Notes: generated from the letters alone by a model not told the origin. A DNA stretch of 7,668 nucleotides from an uncultured Clostridia bacterium (GCA_910589115.1 CAJUSB010000139.1:1-7668); one strand, 5' to 3'; positions 1-5,542 are shown, counted from the stretch's first letter. Numbers and translations: made by a program.

Positions 1-148
1 GCACCCAAGCCCCCGTCCCGCCCGCAGGCGAAGCAGAGATGCGTCAGCATCTCGGGGTCTGGGGCATCTCCCCAGCGGGATTCCAAAGGGCAGCGCCCTT
101 TGGTGCCCGCCGCATAGGCGCGGGTGTCCAGAGGGCAGCGCCCTTTGG
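1..148 (+). repeat. Composite GC-rich hairpin repeat, copy 1 (5' part outside window)
   Basis: This repeat is read head to tail on the plus strand. The head GCACCC is at 1-6, and the first 64 nt are identical to 7444-7507 of copy 3. Within the head, TCCCGC (16-21) can pair with GCGGGA (75-80), enclosing the smaller stems AGATGC/GCATCT and CTGGGG/CCCCAG. The tail has two 21-nt palindromes at 83-103 and 128-148, each with 9-nt arms and a 3-nt loop, 45 nt apart. The last palindrome ends 3 nt before the dgkA stop codon, so the element fills the region downstream of dgkA. By analogy with copies 2 and 3, a 12-bp hairpin should lie just left of the window. I see no coding function; short open frames through it are by-products of the repeat. 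Confidence 0.85.
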
Positions 149-151
149 CGT

Positions 152-610
152 TCAGTGGAAACGAAAAATGAACAGCAGGGCCGACGGCAAAAGCAGAGCA
201 GGTATCACTCCCGCCCATGGATGCGTTGAAAGTACATGAAGCGCCGTCCATAGTGCGCCTTCCTTTAGGAAAAATAAGCCGCCAACAATGACGCAGAAGC
301 CTGCACATACAACAACCGCCGCCGCCGCAATGTCCTTCGCCTCCCGCACCAGCTTGTCATAACCAACGACCTGCCGGTCACACAGCCTTTCCAACGCCGT
401 GTTCAGCAGCTCCGCCGACATCATGCTCGCAAAACATAAACACAGAATCGCACAGCGGACCGCATCCAGCCGTCCCAAAATGGCAAATAAACTGACATAT
501 ACCGCAGCCGTAATATGAATGCGAAAGTTTCGCTCTGTCCGCAGGCATGACCACACCCCGCGAAATGCACACGCAAAACTTTGCCACAGCTTCCGAATCT
601 CCCGGTTCAT
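152..610 (-). CDS. dgkA: DgkA-family integral membrane lipid kinase (undecaprenol/diacylglycerol kinase)
   Basis: This is a 152-residue membrane protein of the small prokaryotic diacylglycerol kinase family. Gram-positive members mostly phosphorylate undecaprenol, feeding the lipid carrier of cell wall synthesis. Seen in the sequence: the N-terminal amphipathic stretch with RTERNFRIH (residues 24-32), the catalytic signature E67-x2-N70-x3-E74, and the AKDIAAAAV segment at 91-99 that matches the E. coli AKDMGSAAV region. Hydrophobic segments lie near 33-49, 51-68 and 97-114. A fourth, at about 134-150, extends beyond the roughly 120-130 residues usual for the family. The start ATG overlaps the ybeY stop as ATGA (607-610), with no strong Shine-Dalgarno of its own, suggesting translational coupling. 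A GC-rich repeat begins 3 nt after the stop. The family is secure; the substrate (undecaprenol or diacylglycerol) is inferred from the Gram-positive context. Confidence 0.93.
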   Translation of the reverse strand: MNREIRKLWQSFACAFRGVWSCLRTERNFRIHITAAVYVSLFAILGRLDAVRCAILCLCFASMMSAELLNTALERLCDRQVVGYDKLVREAKDIAAAAVVVCAGFCVIVGGLFFLKEGALWTALHVLSTHPWAGVIPALLLPSALLFIFRFH

Positions 611-1128
611 CCCCGCGTCAGACCGAGCAGCTCCAGCACGGCCTCCTCCCGCTTGCGCATCAGACGGCAGTCCTCTTCCCCGCGCTCGTGGTCATAACCC
701 AGCAAATGCAGCACAGAATGTACCGATAAGTACCCGCACTCCCGTGCGGGAGTGTGGCCGTATTCCTCCGCCTGCTGCACTGCCCTGTCATAATTCAATA
801 ACATATCGCCCAGCATCACACAGCCGCTTTCCGGGTCTTCGTCCAACTCCTCCTGCGCTTCACCGTTGCAGAATTCATACATCGGGAAAGACAACACATC
901 CGTTACACTGTCCTTTCCACGATGCTCACTGTTCATGCGCCGGATCTCTTCATCATCAATTATGGTTACGTCAATAAATGCCGGGAAATCTATCTTCTCC
1001 TGCCGCAGCACCGCTGTTGCACAGCGAATAATCAGCTGACGGACAGCCTCCTCGTCTGCCAGTTCCGCCTCCGCCGTTACCCGGACACGCACCTCCGGCT
1101 GCCCTTGCTGCATGGCGTTCTTTTCCAT
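607..1128 (-). CDS. ybeY: YbeY endoribonuclease (16S rRNA maturation/quality control)
   Basis: YbeY is a single-domain metal-dependent RNase needed for 16S rRNA 3'-end maturation and 70S ribosome quality control in the cytoplasm. The zinc motif H-x3-H-x5-H is visible as HSVLHLLGYDH, residues 137-147 when the start at 1128 is used. It is preceded by the family segments MNSEHRGKDSVTDVLSFP (65-82) and MLGDMLLN (105-112). Length is 173 residues, close to family norm. An in-frame ATG at 1134 overlaps the phoH stop, but the GGAG at 1135-1138 touches that ATG directly, whereas it sits 6 nt from the ATG at 1128, so the latter is preferred. That leaves 2 nt between phoH and ybeY, and the ybeY stop overlaps the dgkA start. 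The phoH-ybeY pairing is common in bacteria and fits a shared role in RNA and ribosome metabolism. Confidence 0.96.
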   Translation of the reverse strand: MEKNAMQQGQPEVRVRVTAEAELADEEAVRQLIIRCATAVLRQEKIDFPAFIDVTIIDDEEIRRMNSEHRGKDSVTDVLSFPMYEFCNGEAQEELDEDPESGCVMLGDMLLNYDRAVQQAEEYGHTPARECGYLSVHSVLHLLGYDHERGEEDCRLMRKREEAVLELLGLTRG

Positions 1129-1130
1129 GT

Positions 1131-2171
1131 TCATCTCCGCCCCTCCATCTTGTGGCGTACAAACCGATACGCAGACTTGTCCTTCCTGACTGGCTTGTCC
1201 GGCTTTGCAGGCTGGCGCTTCTTTTCGTATTCCGCATAGGCCTTGACAATGCGCTGCACCAGCTCGTGCCGCACAACATCCTTTTCACTTAGAAAACACT
1301 GTGCTATGCCCTCCACATCCCGCAGGACACGCACGGCCTCCTTTAACCCGCTCGTTTTGCCATCCGGCAAGTCAATCTGTGTGATGTCCCCTGTGATTAC
1401 CGCCTGCGATCCAAACCCGATTCGCGTCAGAAACATCTTCATCTGCTCCGGCGTTGTGTTCTGCGCTTCATCCAATATAATGAAACTGTCATCCAGCGTG
1501 CGCCCCCGCATATATGCCAACGGTGCGACCTCTATCGAACCCTTTTCCATATGCCGCTGGAAATTTTCTGCGCCCAGCATATCAAATAATCCGTCATACA
1601 ACGGCCGCAGATATGGGTCAACCTTGCTTTGCAGATCCCCCGGCAGAAATCCGAGCTTTTCTCCTGCCTCAACTGCCGGGCGGGTCAGAATAATGCGTGA
1701 TACCCGCTTATCCCGAAAAGCGGCTACAGCCGCTGCCACTGCAAGATAGGTCTTGCCTGTACCTGCCGGGCCAATGCCAAGCGTTACCGTATGATGTGCG
1801 ATTGCTTCCATATATTTTTTTTGGCCAAGCGTTTTGGCCTTCACGGGCTTACCTTTCGCGGTAATGCACAGCACGTCACGGGCAAGGGTATGCACTTCGC
1901 TTTCGCGGCCTTCGCGCACCAGGCCGAGCACATACTGGACAGTCTGCGTCCCAATGGGATCACCACGCCTTGCCATTTCCAGCAGTGCGGCAAGCGTGCG
2001 CTCTGCGAGGCTGACGGCCTCCGCGTCTTCGCCGGATATCTTCAGCTCCTGCTCACGGCTGACAATGGAAACGGAAAGCTCACGCTCTAAAATCTTAATA
2101 TTTTCATCAAATGCGCCAAATACGCTGATCATCAGGCTTGCCTGCTCCATCAGCATGATTTTTTCCGTCAT
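1131..2171 (-). CDS. phoH: PhoH family ATPase (YbeZ/YqfE-like)
   Basis: This 346-residue P-loop NTPase belongs to the PhoH/YbeZ family, cytoplasmic RecA-like ATPases genetically and physically linked to YbeY; an RNA helicase-like role has been proposed. An N-terminal region (about 10-70) resembles the small KH-like domain of long PhoH proteins. Then follow KAKTLGQKKYMEAI (111-124), Walker A GPAGTGKT (134-141), the conserved ILTRPAVEAGEKLGFLPGDL (161-180), Walker B FIILDEAQ (230-237), and a sensor-like ITGDITQIDLP (259-269). The last 25 or so residues are lysine- and arginine-rich, a possible RNA contact. The start ATG is preceded by AAGGA at 2179-2183 with 7-nt spacing. It is separated from yqfD by 111 nt and runs almost directly into ybeY. 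No room exists for yqfF. No defects are seen. Confidence 0.96.
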   Translation of the reverse strand: MTEKIMLMEQASLMISVFGAFDENIKILERELSVSIVSREQELKISGEDAEAVSLAERTLAALLEMARRGDPIGTQTVQYVLGLVREGRESEVHTLARDVLCITAKGKPVKAKTLGQKKYMEAIAHHTVTLGIGPAGTGKTYLAVAAAVAAFRDKRVSRIILTRPAVEAGEKLGFLPGDLQSKVDPYLRPLYDGLFDMLGAENFQRHMEKGSIEVAPLAYMRGRTLDDSFIILDEAQNTTPEQMKMFLTRIGFGSQAVITGDITQIDLPDGKTSGLKEAVRVLRDVEGIAQCFLSEKDVVRHELVQRIVKAYAEYEKKRQPAKPDKPVRKDKSAYRFVRHKMEGRR

Positions 2172-2282
2172 AGGGCATTCCTTCTTTATTCGGAGATTTT
2201 GGGTATCATGCAGTCAGACGGCAAACAGCGGGCGGCAGCGCTGTCTTGCAAATGCGCCGCCGCAATCAACCTGAAAAGTGCT
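2172..2282 (-). promoter_or_regulatory. yqfD-phoH intergenic gap with GC-rich hairpin and weak possible promoter
   Basis: This gap is long for an otherwise tight cluster and separates sporulation genes from housekeeping genes. It contains a hairpin, ACAGCG (2225-2230) with CGCTGT (2239-2244), extended by CAA/TTG across one bulged base and without a T-run, so it is not a standard terminator. On the minus strand a poor sigma-A-like pair, TTGCCG then 17 nt then CAAAAT, falls just upstream of the phoH ribosome binding site. It matches consensus at only 4 of 6 bases in each box. An independent phoH promoter is an inference, based more on the gap and gene roles than on the boxes. Confidence 0.3.
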
Positions 2283-3518
2283 TTACTCCTGCGTTTCGGC
2301 CGGATCAGGTTCAGGCGCGGGCAGGGTTTGGCTGTCCTCAACGACTTCGCCGATATCCTCCAGGGCTTCGGCAGAAAACTGCATCTCTAATGCACCGGCT
2401 TCTGTCCGCTTTGCGGGGGCTTTATGGGACGTAACTTCTCCGCACACCTCACTGGTGAGTGCAGCCAGGGCGCGTTCCTCCATGTCCTGGCGGAGTGTTT
2501 CTTCATCCACCGACACTGTTTCCGGCTCATAGTAGCGGTAGGTTTGTTTTACGAGCGCAGCGGGAAGCGTCAGGCCGTCTGTAACCGTCAGATAGCTTAC
2601 CTTTACTATTTTATCACAACCGGCCCCGCAAATTCCACTGCCTAAATATAAATTTATCCGTTTTTTTCCCAAAATCAGCGCATACTGTGTTTTTGTTTTT
2701 CCGGTATAGTGCTTACGGAGCACGGAAATCGGACGCAAAATAGTTTTCTGATACCAGGTGCGGGCAATGACATCGCCGTCCGACCAGGTCAGGCGCGGTG
2801 ACATTCCTTCTGCATCTCGGGAGGGCGGGACAAGTGCGTCAATCAGCTTTTCGCCGGTAGCGACGATATCGCCGGGCTTAACGACGGCCCAGCCACCAAT
2901 CGGGGTAATGCGGACGATCTGCCCGGCGCGGCGGGCGACGACAGAGGTAACAGCAGTCGCATCAAGTATGTCCGGCTGTTCTTTTTTCTTATGGACGTCA
3001 ACAATCATATGATTACCCATACGATTAAACCCAACATAAGAGATATTGTCCATTTTAATCATTAGGCTCCGCTGGACAGACTCGGAGTCGAAATCGCTCA
3101 GGCGCATACCGATGGTGACGCCTTCTGCGGCTAAGGCCCTGGACAATTCGGCGGAGGAGATGCCGGGCGGTGTTTTCAGCTGCAATATCCACAGTCGGGA
3201 ATGCAGGAACCAGATGGCAGCGGCCAGGACAAAAAAACCGGCGCTAAAAACGAACCGATGCTGCATTGTGCGCAGCAGGAAGGGGAGACCGCTGCGGTGG
3301 AGGATATGTACGCGGCAGCCGGTGCGTCCCATTTTGGGGCGCAGGCGGCGAAAGTCGTGCAGCGAAAGGGTACATTGAAGGCGATTCCAGTCCTGTCGTT
3401 CGATGGAATGCAGTTTAATATTTTCACGCAGGCAGAGGTTGAGGAAGCGTTCCAGGGGTGCGCCTGTCACGCGGACGCGAACCTGACCGCCTGCGCTGCA
3501 CAGCAGATGGTACAACAT
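2283..3518 (-). CDS. yqfD: Sporulation protein YqfD
   Basis: YqfD is a membrane protein made in the mother cell; in Bacillus it belongs to the sigma-E regulon and is linked to stage IV sporulation. This copy has 411 residues, close to the roughly 400 of Bacillus YqfD. The N-terminal cytoplasmic part (1-85) contains LYHLLCSAGGQVRVRVTG. One transmembrane segment lies at about 90-107. An outer, mostly beta domain follows, with PPGISSAELSRALAAEG (117-133), a POTRA-like helix, and VVARRAGQIVRITPIGGWAV (193-212), typical of the family. The last 60 residues are acidic and low in complexity. The start at 3518 has AAGGAG (3527-3532) at 8-nt spacing. The GTG at 3527 overlaps that site and is rejected. 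yqfC precedes it, but the two are split by a 300-nt repeat ending 9 nt before this ribosome binding site. Confidence 0.9.
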   Translation of the reverse strand: MLYHLLCSAGGQVRVRVTGAPLERFLNLCLRENIKLHSIERQDWNRLQCTLSLHDFRRLRPKMGRTGCRVHILHRSGLPFLLRTMQHRFVFSAGFFVLAAAIWFLHSRLWILQLKTPPGISSAELSRALAAEGVTIGMRLSDFDSESVQRSLMIKMDNISYVGFNRMGNHMIVDVHKKKEQPDILDATAVTSVVARRAGQIVRITPIGGWAVVKPGDIVATGEKLIDALVPPSRDAEGMSPRLTWSDGDVIARTWYQKTILRPISVLRKHYTGKTKTQYALILGKKRINLYLGSGICGAGCDKIVKVSYLTVTDGLTLPAALVKQTYRYYEPETVSVDEETLRQDMEERALAALTSEVCGEVTSHKAPAKRTEAGALEMQFSAEALEDIGEVVEDSQTLPAPEPDPAETQE

Positions 3519-3541
3519 AGCACTCACTCCTTATACTCACA

Positions 3542-3841
3542 CCAGAGGACTCTGCCCTCTGGACTCCCGCGCCTATGCGGCGGGCACCCCTCCGCGGGGA
3601 GCTCCCCTACGCGGGGCGCGCCAAAGGGCTCCGCCCTCTGGACTCCCGCGCCTATGCGGCGGGCACCCCTCCGCGGGGAGCGCCAAAGGGCTCTGCCCTC
3701 TGGACTCCCGCTGGGGCTACGCCCCAGACCCCGAGATGCTGCGCATCTCTGCTTCGCCTGCGGGCGGGACGGGGGATCTGGGTGCACTGATTTTTGCTCA
3801 TACGGTGCTGACCGGCCTGCCAAAAGCAGGGCAGGCCGGTC
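3542..3841 (-). repeat. Composite GC-rich hairpin repeat, copy 2, between yqfC and yqfD
   Basis: This is the most complete copy, read head to tail on the minus strand. It opens with a perfect 12-bp hairpin (3830-3841 with 3810-3821, 8-nt loop). A 24-nt linker (3786-3809) leads to the GCACCC head (3780-3785), whose stems include AGATGC/GCATCT and CTGGGGC/GCCCCAG. The tail has three 21-nt palindromes, at 3683-3703, 3621-3641 and 3542-3562, spaced 62 and 79 nt apart. The spacers hold one and two 17-nt cassettes, each able to form a CCCC/GGGG hairpin: CGCTCCCCGCGGAGGGG, then CGCGCCCCGCGTAGGGG plus AGCTCCCCGCGGAGGGG. It lies in the sense orientation within the yqfC-yqfD transcript and ends just before the yqfD ribosome binding site. 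There is no T-run, so it is not a classical terminator. Only a few dozen bases of the gap lie outside it. Confidence 0.88.
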
Positions 3842-3883
3842 GATTCACTGCAATAGCCCATTATAAGCCGCAGTATAATTATT

Positions 3884-4153
3884 TTATATCAATTCTATGC
3901 TGATAATGCGGCCAGTCACCGACAAATCCGTCAATGACGCATTGCGCAGCTCAAGCTCTTCCCCACTGATTTTTATGACCATCCGTCCACATTTTATGCG
4001 CATTGTTTCACTTCCATATTCGAGAATGCCCTCATGGTTTTCGATTGAAACCCGTCGGTCGCCCCAGATTTCAACGCGGGGCACATACATATTTAAGTCC
4101 TCTGCCAAAAAGCTGTCCCCTGCCTGCCGCCGCAGTTGTTCTCCAAAGCCCAT
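3884..4153 (-). CDS. yqfC: Sporulation protein YqfC (YabP/YqfC family)
   Basis: This 89-residue protein belongs to the YabP/YqfC family, small soluble proteins made in the mother cell and required for normal spore development in Bacillus, where yqfC and yqfD are adjacent sigma-E-dependent genes. Family features seen are VEIWGDRRVSIENHEGILEY (27-46), then a beta-rich half ending ELELRNASLTDLSVTGRI (66-83), where the L-x-L and V-x-G-x-I pattern is characteristic. Length matches the usual 90-100 residues. The ATG at 4153 follows AAAGGAG (4161-4167) with 7-nt spacing. A plausible sigma-E promoter lies directly upstream. Between its stop and yqfD is repeat copy 2, an unusual interruption of a normally compact pair. 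Biochemical activity is unknown in the family. Confidence 0.9.
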   Translation of the reverse strand: MGFGEQLRRQAGDSFLAEDLNMYVPRVEIWGDRRVSIENHEGILEYGSETMRIKCGRMVIKISGEELELRNASLTDLSVTGRIISIELI

Positions 4154-4177
4154 AACCAGACTCCTTTCCCTCTGCCC

Positions 4178-4206
4178 ATTCTATGCTGAGAAATTCTGGC
4201 TTATTC
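4178..4206 (-). promoter_or_regulatory. Candidate sigma-E promoter of yqfC
   Basis: Read on the minus strand, GAATAAG (4200-4206) fits the K-M-A-T-A start of the Bacillus sigma-E -35 box. After exactly 14 nt, CATAGAAT (4178-4185) matches the -10 consensus CATACAAT at 7 of 8 positions. The predicted transcript would start near 4171, leaving an 18-nt leader that carries the AAAGGAG site. This agrees with sigma-E control of yqfC in Bacillus. The last bases of the -35 box do not match consensus. Confidence 0.5.
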
Positions 4207-4231
4207 TTTTTATAGTAACTGAAAGAATAAG
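4200..4231. repeat. AT-rich inverted repeat upstream of yqfC
   Basis: CTTATTCTTT (4200-4209) and AAAGAATAAG (4222-4231) are perfect 10-nt inverted copies separated by 12 nt. The arm nearer the gene overlaps the proposed -35 box of yqfC. It could be a two-site operator or a weak terminator for tag; no T-run follows on the minus strand. A second short palindrome, TACTTATAAGTA, lies at 4257-4268, close to the tag stop. Confidence 0.45.
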
Positions 4232-4274
4232 GCTCCCATATTTCGGTAAAATATATTACTTATAAGTATATCAA

Positions 4275-4886
4275 TCAGCCTGTATCGTTAGATTTTTTCG
4301 GAATCTTATCTTCCTTTTTCCGCTGACAAGTATGACAAAAACACCAGACTGCATGGTCGTCCACCATCCCTACAGCCTGCATAAAAGAATAAATAATTGT
4401 AGAACCTACAAACCGAAAACCTAATTTTTTTAAGTCCTTGCTTATCCGGTCGGATAGCGGTGTGGTAGCCGGAATACTTTTCATATCGGCTACTTCACCA
4501 ATAATCGGCGTATCATCAACATATTTCCAGAGAAATTTATCAAAGCTGCCGTATTGCTCTTGAATATCCAGAAACAGCCTTGCATTCTGAACAGCAGACT
4601 CTATTTTTCGCCGGTTACGGACAATCCCTTTATCTGCCATCAGCGCCTCTATTTTCTCTGCGCCGTAGTTTGCGACCTTATTCGGGTCAAAATTATCAAA
4701 CGCCGCGCGGAAAGCCTCCCGCTTACGCAAAATTGTAATCCAGGAAAGTCCGGCCTGCATTCCTTCCAGAATCAGCATTTCAAACAATTTCTGATCGTTA
4801 TGTTCCGGCCTGCCCCATTCCATGTCATGGTACGCGATATACAGCGGGTCATCTCCTGCCCATTCACATCTGCGGATTTGTTCCAT
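4275..4886 (-). CDS. tag: DNA-3-methyladenine glycosylase I (Tag)
   Basis: Tag removes 3-methyladenine (and 3-methylguanine) from alkylated DNA in base excision repair. With the start at 4886 the protein has 203 residues. All zinc ligands known from E. coli Tag (C4, H17, H175, C179) are present at a constant offset: C7, H20, H178 and C182. The catalytic-pocket glutamate and tryptophan (E38 and W46 in E. coli) appear as E41 and W49 within LEGMQAGLSW, and YHDMEWG (19-25) is the family signature. The ATG at 4892 lies only 1 nt from the AAGGAG at 4894-4899, while 4886 lies 7 nt away, so 4886 is chosen. That ribosome binding site overlaps the stop codon of the upstream zinc-ribbon gene, implying coupled translation. 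A lysine-rich tail of about 15 residues extends past the usual end. No clear terminator follows. Confidence 0.96.
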   Translation of the reverse strand: MEQIRRCEWAGDDPLYIAYHDMEWGRPEHNDQKLFEMLILEGMQAGLSWITILRKREAFRAAFDNFDPNKVANYGAEKIEALMADKGIVRNRRKIESAVQNARLFLDIQEQYGSFDKFLWKYVDDTPIIGEVADMKSIPATTPLSDRISKDLKKLGFRFVGSTIIYSFMQAVGMVDDHAVWCFCHTCQRKKEDKIPKKSNDTG

Positions 4887-4897
4887 TTTCATTCTCC

Positions 4898-5314
4898 TTA
4901 TCTGTTATTTCCATTTGACGGATTGCTTTCCCGCGGTTCAACCGGCATATTCCGCCAACGCAGCTGGTCATGCGGCAGTTCTTTGCCGGTGTCAAAATCG
5001 GTATGACATTGCCAGCAGCTTTTTGGAAAACCAGGCTTCCACCCCTCGTGATGAAAAAACCTGCGCCGTGAGCCAAGAAATGCCCCGCAGCAGGGGCAGC
5101 GGAAATCCAGCCATAACTGAAACAATGATTTCACCGACAGCGCCAACAGTATAACGGTAATGCAAATCAGCCATACTGGAAATGATTCTTTCACCGGCCA
5201 GGCCAACAGCACTGCAAGGATGCCGCTGGTGACGCCTGTCATTAAGTGTCGTTTCGCACGCATTCTTACCGCCATATAGGCAATCTGAATTTCTTCTGCC
5301 GACATTTTTTTCAT
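4898..5314 (-). CDS. Two-TM membrane protein with C-terminal zinc ribbon, function unknown
   Basis: I do not recognise a named family. The 138-residue protein has a charged N-terminus (1-23), two hydrophobic segments near 24-41 and 45-66, and a cytoplasmic-looking C-terminal half. That half contains a four-cysteine knuckle pair: C73-P-C-C76-G and C100-W-Q-C103, a C-x2-C, 23 residues, C-x2-C zinc-ribbon arrangement. The tail is basic and polar. The start at 5314 follows AGGAGG (5322-5327) with 7-nt spacing. An ATG at 5344 would lie upstream of the predicted transcription start and is rejected. Its stop overlaps the ribosome binding site of tag, so the two are co-expressed and translationally coupled. 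Whether it acts in DNA damage response is unknown; operon placement alone does not show it. Confidence 0.85.
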   Translation of the reverse strand: MKKMSAEEIQIAYMAVRMRAKRHLMTGVTSGILAVLLAWPVKESFPVWLICITVILLALSVKSLFQLWLDFRCPCCGAFLGSRRRFFHHEGWKPGFPKSCWQCHTDFDTGKELPHDQLRWRNMPVEPRESNPSNGNNR

Positions 5315-5334
5315 ACAGGAACCTCCTTTTTTAT

Positions 5335-5363
5335 ATCGTACCATATTTTACTGCAAAGTTCAA
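5335..5363 (-). promoter_or_regulatory. Sigma-A-type promoter for the zinc-ribbon protein-tag operon
   Basis: On the minus strand, TTGAAC (5358-5363) is followed after 17 nt by TACGAT (5335-5340), with a TGG just before the -10 box giving an extended -10 element. The predicted start near 5328 sits immediately before AGGAGG (5322-5327), so the leader is very short. This placement supports the start codon at 5314. Confidence 0.55.
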
Positions 5364-5411
5364 ATCATACGGCTTATCATTGGCTGAATTTATAAAAACC
5401 GAAAATTTAGG

Positions 5412-5440
5412 TTGCCTTTTTTGGCGGAATCTGGCATACT
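5412..5440 (+). promoter_or_regulatory. Possible sigma-A promoter for the NSS transporter
   Basis: TTGCCT (5412-5417) and CATACT (5435-5440) are spaced by 17 nt, each matching consensus at 4 of 6 bases. The leader to the ATG would be about 95 nt. It contains GCGGC (5459-5463) able to pair with GCCGC (5520-5524), enclosing TTCAAAA (5478-5484) paired with TTTTGAA (5499-5505). The fold could influence translation, but no known riboswitch or T-box signature is seen. Confidence 0.4.
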
Positions 5441-5542
5441 AGAAGTATTATAACAAAAGCGGCTGTAATAGGCATTGTTCAAAAATAGGGTCAACGACTT
5501 TTGAATCTCCCTAATATTGGCCGCAGCAAAAGGGGTTTATTT

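Noticed and set aside
39..239. Open frame across repeat copy 1 giving QRAAPFG-type peptide repeats
   Set aside because: The peptide only translates the GC-rich repeat and continues antisense into dgkA. The 17-nt cassettes shift frame between copies, so no protein is conserved. Similar frames at 3524-3866 and 7236-7640 are rejected for the same reason.
3519..3527. GTG start for yqfD
   Set aside because: The GTG overlaps the AAGGAG ribosome binding site, which is ideally placed for the ATG at 3518.
3810..3841. Intrinsic terminator between yqfC and yqfD
   Set aside because: The hairpin is strong, but no T-run follows on either strand, so it is treated as the lead hairpin of the repeat.
4887..4892. 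ATG start for tag two codons upstream
   Set aside because: It lies only 1 nt from the AAGGAG; the ATG at 4886 has 7-nt spacing and an N-terminal length closer to E. coli Tag.
5501..5542. TTG start extending the NSS transporter by 14 residues
   Set aside because: It has no ribosome binding site, and the ATG at 5543 has AAAGGGG at proper spacing and starts right at the family's usual N-terminus.
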